A stretch of DNA of 64,000 nucleotides. Origin: Chloroflexota bacterium (GTDB taxonomy: Bacteria > Chloroflexota > Dehalococcoidia > DSTF01 > RBG-16-68-14). The notes under the pieces were generated by a model, which worked only from the letters and a program-made list of their open reading frames with translations, did not search any database and was not told the origin of the DNA. Positions 42,501 to 51,317 of the stretch are shown in pieces. The DNA lies in assembly GCA_003228685.1 (NCBI GenBank), contig QIFC01000095.1, forward strand, positions 1 through 64,000, written 5' to 3'. The translations under genes were made by a program, and so were the position numbers. Within the stretch, counting starts at the first letter, position 1; the number at the start of each line of letters is the position of its first letter.

Positions 42501-43994
42501 ATGGTCACAACAGCGACCGTCGCAACCACGCGAAACGGCAAGGTAGAGGGACGCGAGAAGGAAGGCGTCTTGCTCTTCGCCGGCATCCCATACGCCAGGC
42601 CTCCCGTGGGAGAGCTGCGCTTCCGTGCCGTCCAGCCCCACGAGCCCTGGTCAGGCGTCAGGCCGGCCCAGAAGTTCGGCCCAGCCGCGCCCCAGCTTGC
42701 GGGCACCGGCCTCACGAACAGCGTGGCCGTCCGCTGGGACGAAGACTGCCTCACCCTGAACATCTCTACACCCGCCATCGATGACCGCAAGCGGCCCGTC
42801 CTCGTTTGGATCCACGGGGGCGCGTTTAAGACCGGCCAGGGCGGCACTCCCTGGTACAACGGCGCGCGCTTCGCCGCGAACGGCGATATCGTGGTCGTCA
42901 GCATCAACTACCGGCTCGCCGCGCTCGGCTTCGCGCACCTAGCTAGATTTGGCGACGACTTCGCGACCTCGGGCATCAACGGCATCCTCGACCAGATCGA
43001 GGCGCTCAAGTGGGTCCGCGACAACATCGAGGCCTTCGGCGGCGACCCCGAGAGCATTACTATTGCCGGCGAGTCCGCCGGCGCCTTCAGCGTCGGCACA
43101 CTGCTGGCCTCCCCCATAGCCGCCGGCCTCTTTCATCGCGCCATCGCTCAGAGCGGCGCGGCCCATCACGCCCTGGCAGCAGAGTCGTCTGACATCGTGA
43201 CCGACATCCTCCTCGAACAGCTCGACGCCAAGACAATAGCGGACATCCAAACCGTCTCCGTCGAGAGCATCTTGGAGGCTCAGGACAAGGTAGCGTTGGA
43301 GCTAATGAAACGTCCCAACGGCCTCGGCACAACCGTCAGCCCGTTCTATCCCACGGTCGACGGCGCCGTCTTGCCCAAGCGGCCGATCGACCTCGTTCGC
43401 GACGGCGCGTCGAAGGACGTGCCAGTCGTCGTCGGCTCCAATAAGGACGAAACCACGCTCTGGGGCGCGCCGGACGATCTCGATGACGAGGGACTCCTGA
43501 AGCTGCTCGACCGCCTGGGCGGCAGCCCCGACATGATCGACGCCTACCGCCAGAACCGGCCCGACGCGACATCACGCGACCTGTTCGTCGCCATGACGTC
43601 CGACCACACATTCCGCATCCCGGCGGTCCGGCTCGCTGAAGCGCGCGAACCGCACGGCGCTCAGACATGGATGTACCACTTCACGTGGGAATCACGCGCA
43701 TTCAACGGCACGCTGAAGAGCACGCATGCGCTGGAGATCCCCTTCGCGTTCGACAACCTCGACCGCGGCGGTGTCGACGTATTCCTCGGCGAGGGCCCGG
43801 CGCCGCAGCACGTCGCCGACTCTATGCACGCCGCGTGGACGTCGTTCATTCGCACAGGGGACCCGGGAACGGACGAGGTGCCATGGCCAGCCTATGAGAC
43901 CAACGACCGCGCCACGATGGTGTTTGGCGATGAATCAGGCGTCGAGAACGACCCGAACGGCTTCGAGCGGGAAGCATGGACGGGCAAGCGCTAG
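42501..43994 (+). CDS. Carboxylesterase family B protein
   Basis: A 497-residue alpha/beta hydrolase of the type B carboxylesterase family. The oxyanion-hole motif is WIHGGAF, the nucleophile elbow is AGES192AG, an acidic residue follows in VVGSNKDETTLW and the His in THALEIPFAFDN, so the triad looks complete. No signal peptide is evident, suggesting a cytoplasmic esterase. It follows the CoA transferase gene but has its own extended -10 box. It would hydrolyse organic esters and feed acids or alcohols into degradation. Exact substrates cannot be inferred. Confidence 0.92.
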   Translation: MVTTATVATTRNGKVEGREKEGVLLFAGIPYARPPVGELRFRAVQPHEPWSGVRPAQKFGPAAPQLAGTGLTNSVAVRWDEDCLTLNISTPAIDDRKRPVLVWIHGGAFKTGQGGTPWYNGARFAANGDIVVVSINYRLAALGFAHLARFGDDFATSGINGILDQIEALKWVRDNIEAFGGDPESITIAGESAGAFSVGTLLASPIAAGLFHRAIAQSGAAHHALAAESSDIVTDILLEQLDAKTIADIQTVSVESILEAQDKVALELMKRPNGLGTTVSPFYPTVDGAVLPKRPIDLVRDGASKDVPVVVGSNKDETTLWGAPDDLDDEGLLKLLDRLGGSPDMIDAYRQNRPDATSRDLFVAMTSDHTFRIPAVRLAEAREPHGAQTWMYHFTWESRAFNGTLKSTHALEIPFAFDNLDRGGVDVFLGEGPAPQHVADSMHAAWTSFIRTGDPGTDEVPWPAYETNDRATMVFGDESGVENDPNGFEREAWTGKR

Positions 43995-44001
43995 GCTGAA
44001 C

Positions 44002-45051
44002 CTAGCCCTGGTCCTCCGAGCCGACTGCCTTAACGCAGTCGATCAGCCGCCCCAGGGTGTCCAGACGCTCCTTGAGGCCCCGTCCTGCCGGCTCGACACG
44101 AAGCGTCGTCACGCCAGCATCGCGATAGGCGCGGATCCTCTCCTTCACCATGTCGTCCGTCCCCAGTAGGTTCGTCTTCAACACCAGCTCGTCGGGCACC
44201 AGCTCGCGAGCCTCCTCGCGCTTTCCATCCAGCCAGAGGTTCTGCACTTCGGTTGCCACGTCCTCGTAGCCCGCCCGCTGGAACGCCGCGTTGTAGAAGT
44301 TGTGCTGGCGGGAACCCATCGCGCCCAGCGTGAACGCCAATCCGGGTTTCCGCGGCGGGATCATCTTCTCCACGTCATCCCCAAATACCACGGCTCCACC
44401 CGCCTGCAGATCTATCTCGCTCATCGACCGGCCCGCCTTCTCGGCGCCCTTCTTGATGTCGTCGAAGAATACATCCGCGCGCTCCGGCATGAACGACGTG
44501 CCGAGCCAGCCGTCCGCTAATTCACCTGTCATCTGCAAACTCTTGGGGCTCAGCGTCGCAAGATAGATCGGCACGGGATCACGCAACGGAGCGCTGGAGC
44601 GGATCGCCTTTCCCTCACCGCCAGGTCGAGGCAGTGTGTAGACCTTGCCTGAGTAGCTGGCCCGCTCCCCTGACTCGAGCAGTCGAACGATCTCGATCAA
44701 CTCTCGCATGCGCGTCATCTGTCGCTTGAACGAGAGGCCGTGCCAGCCTTCCACGACTTGCGGGCCACTCGCCCCGAGCCCCAGCACAAACCTGTCCCGC
44801 GAGAGCGACGCCATCGACATCGCCGTCATCGCCAACAGCGCCGGCGTCCGCGTGCCGGACTGCACAATGCCCGTGCCTAGCCGGATCTTCGACGTCTGCG
44901 CGGCCATATAGGCGAGCGGCGAGATCGCATCGTAGCCCCACGCCTCCGCGGACCACACGTCATCCACACCGAGGCGCTCCGCCTCGACGACATACGTGCT
45001 CGCCCCATCCCAATCCTCGCGCCCCATACCGAGCGAAACAGAAATGCGCAT
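44002..45051 (-). CDS. LLM-class F420/flavin-dependent oxidoreductase
   Basis: A 349-residue luciferase-like monooxygenase-family TIM barrel. Motifs include RISVSLGMGREDWDGA at the start, KIRLGTGIVQSGTRTPALLA, SRDRFVLGLGASGPQVVEGW and PIYLATLSPKSLQMTGELADGW, usual in the F420-dependent LLM group. GAGGTAGAG precedes the ATG at 45051; the open extension upstream has no similarity. It is convergent with the carboxylesterase gene (7-bp gap). Together with the enzyme at 10126 it represents the LLM family expansion typical of SAR202-like Chloroflexota. The substrate is unknown. Confidence 0.88.
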   Translation of the reverse strand: MRISVSLGMGREDWDGASTYVVEAERLGVDDVWSAEAWGYDAISPLAYMAAQTSKIRLGTGIVQSGTRTPALLAMTAMSMASLSRDRFVLGLGASGPQVVEGWHGLSFKRQMTRMRELIEIVRLLESGERASYSGKVYTLPRPGGEGKAIRSSAPLRDPVPIYLATLSPKSLQMTGELADGWLGTSFMPERADVFFDDIKKGAEKAGRSMSEIDLQAGGAVVFGDDVEKMIPPRKPGLAFTLGAMGSRQHNFYNAAFQRAGYEDVATEVQNLWLDGKREEARELVPDELVLKTNLLGTDDMVKERIRAYRDAGVTTLRVEPAGRGLKERLDTLGRLIDCVKAVGSEDQG

Positions 45052-45195
45052 CTCTACCTCCGTACTGGTCCGGATTTCGCCACCTGGCGACAGCATCCTA
45101 CACGATCTGGTCCCGCCTACGCTGTCGTATTAGGGTGTTCCCGCTCTACACAAGTGAAAGACCTGCCGATATTACGTCGAATGCAAGGATAGCTG

Positions 45196-46152
45196 TTGAA
45201 CGACACATACGGCAGAACGCTCAACGCCGCGCAGCCGGAGTTGACGGCCAGGACAGACCCTGGACTTCCCGCGCCTGGCCGGACAAATGGGCTCAACTCC
45301 CTCGCACGATCAGCGCCGGTGAGAAGCCTGGGGCGCGCCTTCGCCTTCGGCGCCGGTGGCGTCCTGCTTGCGGCGCTCACCCTGGTCGCTGTCGCGACCG
45401 TTCCCAGCCTCTTCGGCTACCACACCTACACAATCGATGGTGACTCGATGAAGCCCATGCTCAACGTCGGTGATGCGGCCGTCACCAAACCGTCCAGCCC
45501 GCGCAACCTAAAGGTCGGCGACGTCATCGTACGCCGCGACATCCAAGGTGGCCAACCCGTGATCCACCGCATCATCGACGTCGTGACGGTGGGCGGCCAG
45601 CTCGCCTTCATCACCCAGGGCGACCAGAACAGCGCCCCCGATGTCCAACCCGTCATTCTCTCCGGCTCAGGCGAAAGAGTCATCTACAGCGTCCCCTACG
45701 CCGGCTACCTCCTCAGCGTCGCCGAGTCGTGGCCGGGCCGCTTCCTGCTCATCGGCCTCCCGCTCGTATTGCTGGCGGCCGCGCTTGCTGGCGACGTCCA
45801 GCGCGGCATCCGACCCGCGCGCAGAGCCGCCGACACGCGGATCGCCGCTCCGGTGCGAACGCCAACGCCTGCCACGATTCGGGACGTGGCCCACCTCGCG
45901 GAACAGCTCAACAGCTGGGCATTGCGGAGGTTCGTGCTTCGCCACAGCGGAGGGTATCGCCGCATTCGCCAGTGCGCGCAGCATCCGCCCATATCTGGCA
46001 TGACGACGCTCCAGATCCTCGCGGCGCTCCAGCATGAGACAAGCCTGTCAGCGACGAGCCAGCGGCTCGCCGAAACCTGCGCCGAACTCGGCGTACCTTA
46101 CACACGCGCGACCTCGGTGGCCGGCAACGCCTACGGGCAGTCCGCCGCATAG
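45196..46152 (+). CDS. Signal peptidase I, ER/archaeal (SipW) type, with C-terminal extension
   Basis: A 318-residue membrane peptidase from a TTG preceded by AAGGAT. A transmembrane helix (about 48-72) leads to the catalytic serine in IDGDS84MKPML and the catalytic histidine in PVIH124RIIDV. His in place of the usual bacterial Lys identifies the Ser-His S26B type. A second membrane helix lies at about 170-200. The remaining 110 residues form a basic, helical C-terminal part (for example HLAEQLNSWALRRFVLRHSG) that is absent from standard signal peptidases. It would process exported proteins such as those at 5302, 7253 and 21803. Confidence 0.86.
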   Translation: MNDTYGRTLNAAQPELTARTDPGLPAPGRTNGLNSLARSAPVRSLGRAFAFGAGGVLLAALTLVAVATVPSLFGYHTYTIDGDSMKPMLNVGDAAVTKPSSPRNLKVGDVIVRRDIQGGQPVIHRIIDVVTVGGQLAFITQGDQNSAPDVQPVILSGSGERVIYSVPYAGYLLSVAESWPGRFLLIGLPLVLLAAALAGDVQRGIRPARRAADTRIAAPVRTPTPATIRDVAHLAEQLNSWALRRFVLRHSGGYRRIRQCAQHPPISGMTTLQILAALQHETSLSATSQRLAETCAELGVPYTRATSVAGNAYGQSAA

Positions 46153-46271
46153 CGCGCCACAATACAGCGATTGCGACTATCGAGACTTCTTTCTGGAGTG
46201 GGTTTCCGTGAAGGTCCACGGCGGGCTACTACTACGACCGGCCGTCCACTACCAGCGCAGCATACGCTCTG

Positions 46272-46526
46272 CTAGCGGCGGCGGCGCTTGCGCGGTTTCC
46301 CACCACCAGCCCGGTCAATCACAACGTCCAGCGTACGCCCCTTGAGCTGCGTACCCGTAAGGCCAGCCACAGCCGATTCCGCCGCTTTCTCATCGAGTTC
46401 GATATAGGCGAGGCGCTTGCGTGTCACGTGCCGGACAGAAGTCACTCTGCCGTACTCCTCGAATACGTGGCGCAAGTCACCTTCATTAACGTCCGGGGAG
46501 AGGTTTCCAACAAAGAGGGTAGCCAT
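46272..46526 (-). CDS. RRM-type RNA-binding protein
   Basis: An 84-residue single RNA-recognition-motif protein. RNP2 is LFVGNL and RNP1 reads RLAYIEL, a divergent form with Tyr in the usual aromatic position. The C-terminus is Gly/Lys/Arg-rich (GGGKPRKRRRR), like cyanobacterial Rbp proteins. The start at 46526 is defined by the MATLFVGNLSP opening. The -10-like TGCTATGCT (46621-46629, minus strand) would leave a 5' UTR of about 90 bases, as in cold-responsive RNA-binding protein genes. A role in RNA folding or cold response is inferred. Confidence 0.88.
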   Translation of the reverse strand: MATLFVGNLSPDVNEGDLRHVFEEYGRVTSVRHVTRKRLAYIELDEKAAESAVAGLTGTQLKGRTLDVVIDRAGGGKPRKRRRR

Positions 46527-46700
46527 GACAACATCCTTGTGTCTCGACGAGATCCGGTACACCTCACTCGGGTGGCCAGCAACGCAAAGCGCCATCTCGG
46601 AATACGATCGCCTCATGGGTAGCATAGCACGCGCACGGGAACTGCACACTCGCACGTGAACCGCGCCACACTGCCGCCCTTCCGGCTCGCACGGCTTCTC

Positions 46701-46708
46701 GCTACACT
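46701..46708 (+). promoter_or_regulatory. -10 element (GCTACACT) before the ABC exporter operon
   Basis: GCTACACT fits the recurrent -10 motif, 34 bp before the ATG of the first exporter subunit. No good ribosome binding site was seen. Confidence 0.4.
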
Positions 46709-46741
46709 AGGCTATCGCCTCTGGCCTAGCACTCTTATGTC

Positions 46742-48496
46742 ATGGATGAGGAACAACTAGACCTCAAGGCAGGTGCGCGCCTGCTAGTAACCGAGCTTAG
46801 GCGACAGTGGGTTTCCCTGTCGCTGGCGCTCTTCGCCGCCCTTCTCTGGACGATTGCGCGGCTGGCGATCCCGGTTGTCATCGGCGCCACAATCGACAAT
46901 GCGATCGATCTGCCGGGCGGGGTCGACCTCGATCTGCTCCTCTGGTTCGCGGTCGCGATGCTCGGCTTGGCCGCCCTGCAGGGTGGCGGCGCCTCCATGC
47001 GCCGCTACTTCGCCATGCGCACGTCACACCGGGTTGAAGCGGACATCCGCATGCAGTTCTACGGCAGCATCAGCCGCCTCTCGTTCGACTTCTATGACAA
47101 GACGGCAACGGGCCAGCTCATGTCTCGCGCCAGCACGGACGTCCATGAAGTGCAAATGCTCACCGTCATGATCCCCATCAACTTCGCCTTCCTGCTAATG
47201 GCTGTGGGGTCCTTCATCGTCTTGGCGTTCATCCATCTATGGCTCGCTCTGCTCGGCCTACTCGTGTACCCGATGGTGACCATCATCACCGTCCGCTTCT
47301 TTAACAAGCTGTTCCCTGCCACCGCGCGCGTCCAGCAGGGCCTTGGTGAACTCACGAGTGTCGTAGAAGAGAACATCGCCGGCGGGCGTCTCGTCCGCTC
47401 GTTCGGGCGCGAGGACCACGAGATCGCCAAGGCGCGGAAGGTCGCAGACCAGATCTACGACGATAACATGGAAGTAGCGCGACTACGGACCATCTACGGG
47501 CCGCTTTTCTTCCTTCTACCAACCATCGGCCAGCTCACCATCCTGGCATACGGCGGCTGGCTCGCGCTGGAGGGGGAACTCAGTGCTGGTGAGTTCGTGG
47601 CCTTCTTCCAGCTCTTAAACATGCTGATCTGGCCCGTACAGGGCCTCGGTGAGATGATCGCCTCGGGCCAACGCGCCCTCACATCGGCCGCCCGAATATG
47701 GAACATCCTCAAAGAGCAACCGACCGTCCGCCAGCGGCCACACGCTACGTCTATGCCAGACGGAACCGGCGAAATCGAGTTCGACCACGTGCGTTTCTCG
47801 TACCTACCTGGTCAGCCTGTCCTGCGCGACTTCTCGCTCAAGGTGCCGGCGGGGACATCGGTGGCGCTGGTAGGGCCGACAGCGTCTGGCAAGTCGACGG
47901 TCGCGCAGCTCCTCCCGCGCTTTTACGACATCGAAGAAGGCTCCATCAAGATCGACGGCGTCGATGTCCGCGATCTCAAACTCCAGGAACTGCGCTCAAA
48001 CGTCGGCCTCGTCTTCGAGGACACATTTCTGTTCTCAGACACCATCCGCAACAACATCGCCTACAGCAACCTTGATGCCACCGAAGAGGAAGTCATGAAG
48101 GCAGCGCAGCTTGCCCACGCCGCCGAATTCATCGAACGCATCCCTGAGGGCTACGATACGGTCGTTGGCGAACAGGGCTATTCCCTCTCGGGCGGCCAGC
48201 GTCAGCGCATCGCGATCGCCCGCGCCATGCTCAAGCAAACGCGGGTCCTGATCCTCGACGACGCGACCTCCAGTGTCGACGCCCGCATGGAAGAGGAAAT
48301 CCGCAACGCGCTGCGCATCGTGATGGAAGGACGCACCACGGTCATCATTTCACACCGCGTATCGACGATCGCCCTGGCAGATCAGGTCGTTCTGGTCGAT
48401 CAGGGCCGCGTCGTCGACATGGGCTCACACGTGGATCTGCTATCGAGCAGCTCTCGCTACCAGGAAGTCCTTGGCCAGGTCGACGTGCGAGCATGA
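46742..48496 (+). CDS. ABC exporter subunit with degenerate Walker B (heterodimer half 1)
   Basis: A 584-residue type IV ABC exporter half-transporter: six-helix membrane domain (about 25-320) then an ATPase domain. Walker A is VGPTASGKST, the signature is the canonical LSGGQ (482-486) and Walker B is VLILDDATSS, with Asp507 where the catalytic Glu is expected. The second half overlaps as ATGA, so the two are cotranslated. With the partner's altered signature, the nucleotide sites would be one degenerate and one consensus, as in TM287/288 and BmrCD. The transported compound is unknown; lipids or drugs are the usual cargo. Confidence 0.92.
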   Translation: MDEEQLDLKAGARLLVTELRRQWVSLSLALFAALLWTIARLAIPVVIGATIDNAIDLPGGVDLDLLLWFAVAMLGLAALQGGGASMRRYFAMRTSHRVEADIRMQFYGSISRLSFDFYDKTATGQLMSRASTDVHEVQMLTVMIPINFAFLLMAVGSFIVLAFIHLWLALLGLLVYPMVTIITVRFFNKLFPATARVQQGLGELTSVVEENIAGGRLVRSFGREDHEIAKARKVADQIYDDNMEVARLRTIYGPLFFLLPTIGQLTILAYGGWLALEGELSAGEFVAFFQLLNMLIWPVQGLGEMIASGQRALTSAARIWNILKEQPTVRQRPHATSMPDGTGEIEFDHVRFSYLPGQPVLRDFSLKVPAGTSVALVGPTASGKSTVAQLLPRFYDIEEGSIKIDGVDVRDLKLQELRSNVGLVFEDTFLFSDTIRNNIAYSNLDATEEEVMKAAQLAHAAEFIERIPEGYDTVVGEQGYSLSGGQRQRIAIARAMLKQTRVLILDDATSSVDARMEEEIRNALRIVMEGRTTVIISHRVSTIALADQVVLVDQGRVVDMGSHVDLLSSSSRYQEVLGQVDVRA

Positions 48497-50301
48497 TGTG
48501 GCGTGGAACCGGTGGGATGGCCGAACAGCGCCAGAACGGGACAGGCCCTGAAATCGAGACGACGCACGTGATCAGGCCTCTCTTGGGACTGCTACGGCCG
48601 CTCTGGCTCATGAGCGGCGTCGCGATCGTCTCGATCTCCATCTTCGCGCTCGCCAACTTAGGACGGCCCATCGTGATCCAACGAGCGATCGACGACGGCA
48701 TCATCGAGGGGAACGCTGACGCGATCGTCATGGCATCCATCTGGTTCTTCATCCTCGGGATCATTATCTACATCGTCCAAGCTATCAGTACCTACGTGGT
48801 CACGTGGGTGGGCCAGCAGGTTCTGCGTACTCTGCGCATGCGGCTCTTTTCGCACTACCAGCGGCTCTCCATGTCCTTCTTCGACAAGGAAAACTCGGGA
48901 CGGCTGGTGGCCCGGATGACCGCGGACATGAACGCCCTCTCAGATGTGCTCAACTCAGGCTTCCTGATGATCGTCCAAGCGCTCTTCCTGCTCATCGGCG
49001 CGATCATCCTACTGTTCCTCCTCAGTTGGCAACTCACGCTCATCAGCCTCATCATCCTGCCACCGCTCGTGATAGCGACGATGATCTTTCGAGTCTACTC
49101 AGAGCGCGCCTACGATGCCGTCCGCGACCGCATCGCCGATGTGATGATCCACATGCAGGAGAACTTCGCTGGCATGCGCGTCGTCCAGGCCTTCGCTCGC
49201 GAGCACCACAACGAGCAGCAATTCGACCGAATCAACGAGCGCAACTACGAAGCAAACCTACGCACCGTACGCATTTCCTCGATGTACATCCCTTTCATCG
49301 AGTGGCTTGGTGGTGCCGGTATCGCCATCATCCTCTACTTCGGAGCGGGCGCCGTGTTCGGCATAGACGTGAGCGTTGGAACGATCGCGGCGTTTGTATT
49401 CTATTTGAACTTCATCTTCCAGCCGATCCAGCAACTCTCGCAGGTCTACGACATGATTCAGAGCGGGTTTTCGGCCCTGAAGAAGATCTTCGGCCTCCTT
49501 GAGATCGAGCCCGACGTGAAGGAAGCTCAGTCGCCAGCCCCGCTCTCCTTGCCCGTGCAAGGCCGGATCGACCTCGACGAAGTCACGTTCGGCTATGCGC
49601 CCGAACTGCCTGTCCTCGAAGACGTGAACGTCAAGATCGCCTCCGGCCAGCGCCTTGTGCTCGTGGGGCCAACGGGCGCCGGCAAGTCGACACTCGCCAA
49701 GCTGATGATGCGCTTCTACGACCCCGGCGTAGGCAGCGTCTTGCTGGACGGCCAAGACCTCCGCAAGCTCTCTTTCAAGGACCTGCGTCGGTCGGTCATC
49801 ATGGTTCCGCAGGAAGGCTTCCTGTTCAGCGGCACCATCCGTGAAAACATCATGTTCGGACGGCCGGATGCCACCGAAGAGGAGATGATCCAAGCCTGTC
49901 GGTCTCTCGGCGTCAACCCGTTCATCGAAGCGCTTCCGGAGGGCTACGACACCGCCGTCAGTTATCGCGGCTCGCGCCTGTCAGCGGGCGAGAAACAGGT
50001 CGTCTCTATCTCGCGGGCCTTCCTCGCTAACCCGCCCGTCCTCATTCTGGACGAAGCGACGTCAAGCATGGACCCGGGAACAGAGGCAATCGTCGAGAGC
50101 GCCATCCGCACCGCCACCGAAGGACGCACGAGCATCGTGATCGCCCACCGGCTCAGCACCGCCGAGCACGCCGAGCGCATCCTCGTCGTCAACGACGGCC
50201 GCATCGTCGAGGACGGCTCCCACGCGGAACTCGTCAACGCGGGGAACTACTACACCTCCCTCTACGACCGCTGGATCCAGCACGACCGCAAGCCCGGCTG
50301 A
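48493..50301 (+). CDS. ABC exporter subunit with non-canonical signature (heterodimer half 2)
   Basis: A 602-residue half-transporter with six membrane helices and an ATPase domain. Walker A is VGPTGAGKST, Walker B is VLILDEATSS with the catalytic Glu521 intact, but the signature is LSAGEK (496-501) instead of LSGGQ. This complements the first subunit: its intact Walker site pairs with the partner's good signature to form the active site. The start overlaps the upstream stop; an in-frame ATG at 48517 (MAEQRQNGTG) is an alternative. The DUF72 gene follows after five bases. Confidence 0.92.
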   Translation: MMWRGTGGMAEQRQNGTGPEIETTHVIRPLLGLLRPLWLMSGVAIVSISIFALANLGRPIVIQRAIDDGIIEGNADAIVMASIWFFILGIIIYIVQAISTYVVTWVGQQVLRTLRMRLFSHYQRLSMSFFDKENSGRLVARMTADMNALSDVLNSGFLMIVQALFLLIGAIILLFLLSWQLTLISLIILPPLVIATMIFRVYSERAYDAVRDRIADVMIHMQENFAGMRVVQAFAREHHNEQQFDRINERNYEANLRTVRISSMYIPFIEWLGGAGIAIILYFGAGAVFGIDVSVGTIAAFVFYLNFIFQPIQQLSQVYDMIQSGFSALKKIFGLLEIEPDVKEAQSPAPLSLPVQGRIDLDEVTFGYAPELPVLEDVNVKIASGQRLVLVGPTGAGKSTLAKLMMRFYDPGVGSVLLDGQDLRKLSFKDLRRSVIMVPQEGFLFSGTIRENIMFGRPDATEEEMIQACRSLGVNPFIEALPEGYDTAVSYRGSRLSAGEKQVVSISRAFLANPPVLILDEATSSMDPGTEAIVESAIRTATEGRTSIVIAHRLSTAEHAERILVVNDGRIVEDGSHAELVNAGNYYTSLYDRWIQHDRKPG

Positions 50302-50306
50302 CCGCC

Positions 50307-51209
50307 ATGCCCGCCGACATCTACATCGGCACGTCATCCTGGGCTGAGAAAGCGCTCGTCGACTCCGGACGCTTCTATCCGGACGACGTCAAGAACACGC
50401 CCGCCCGCCTCGAATTCTATTCGCAGCGCTTCAACTTCGCGGAGATCGACAGCACCTATTACGCGCTGCCCTCGAAGAAGAATATCCAGCGCTGGTCGGA
50501 CTCCGTGCCCCGGGGTTTCCGATTCAACGTCAAAGCGTTCGCGCTCTTCACACAGCACCCTACCCGCCTCTCCTCAATTCCAAAGAGCTTTCACGAAAGC
50601 CTGCCTGCAGACGTCCGCAAGAAGGCCCGCACCTACTACAAGGACATTCCTACAGAAGTCCGCGACGAACTCTGGGGCATCTTTCGCGGTGCTCTCAAGC
50701 CCATGCGCGAGGCCGGCGCCCTCGGCGCCGTCCTCATCGACTTCCCGCCCTGGTACGGCCCGTCGACGGCAAATCGCGAGTACCTCGCCCACGCCCGCGA
50801 GTACCTTCCCGACGACAACATCATCGTCGAGTTCCGCAACCGCCGTTGGGTCGACGACGCTGCTGACGCCGCCTCCACGTTCGACCTGCTGCGCGGCCTC
50901 AACTGCGGCTTTGTCTGCGTCGACGAACCCGCCGGCCTCAAGACCAGCTTTCCACCGGCCGTCGCCGCGACGGCGGCCACAGCCGCCGTGCGCTTCCGGG
51001 GCCGCAACGCCAAACGTTGGGAAGACAAAAAGGCCAGTACCCTTGAGCGATTCGACTGGCTCTACTCGGAGGAAGAGCTATCTGAGTGGCTCCCCCGCAT
51101 CGAGCAGCTCCGCGCCGAGTCCGACACCCTCTACCTAGGCTTCAGCACCAAGGCGGACGACCAGGGCGTCTCGAACGCGGCGCATCTCCAGACGTTGCTC
51201 GGCGCCTAA
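50307..51209 (+). CDS. DUF72 family protein
   Basis: A 300-residue TIM-barrel-like protein of the DUF72 family (E. coli YecE). It starts IYIGTSSWAEKALVDSG, then FAEIDSTYYALPSKKNIQRW, FRFNVKAFALFTQHP and, near residue 175, VEFRNRRWVDD. The biochemical function is unestablished. The five-base gap from the ABC exporter gene suggests readthrough transcription, and the NHEJ genes lie 109 bp downstream behind their own promoter. Confidence 0.9.
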   Translation: MPADIYIGTSSWAEKALVDSGRFYPDDVKNTPARLEFYSQRFNFAEIDSTYYALPSKKNIQRWSDSVPRGFRFNVKAFALFTQHPTRLSSIPKSFHESLPADVRKKARTYYKDIPTEVRDELWGIFRGALKPMREAGALGAVLIDFPPWYGPSTANREYLAHAREYLPDDNIIVEFRNRRWVDDAADAASTFDLLRGLNCGFVCVDEPAGLKTSFPPAVAATAATAAVRFRGRNAKRWEDKKASTLERFDWLYSEEELSEWLPRIEQLRAESDTLYLGFSTKADDQGVSNAAHLQTLLGA

Positions 51210-51278
51210 TCTCAGGTGAAGATGGACGAATCCCGTATCTAAGCGGCGATAAAGGGTCTACTCGAATTACTAAAACTC

Positions 51279-51306
51279 TTGACTCCAACACTCAGAGTGA
51301 TATTGT
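51279..51306 (+). promoter_or_regulatory. Promoter of the ligase-like gene (TTGACT / TATTGT)
   Basis: A -35 TTGACT (51279-51284) and -10 TATTGT (51301-51306) are separated by 16 bases, giving a start about five bases before the ATG at 51318. The spacer holds the palindrome CACTCAGAGTG and the word TCCAACACTCA, which reappears before Ku at 52449-52459. Confidence 0.6.
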
Positions 51307-51317
51307 CTCATTGAGGT

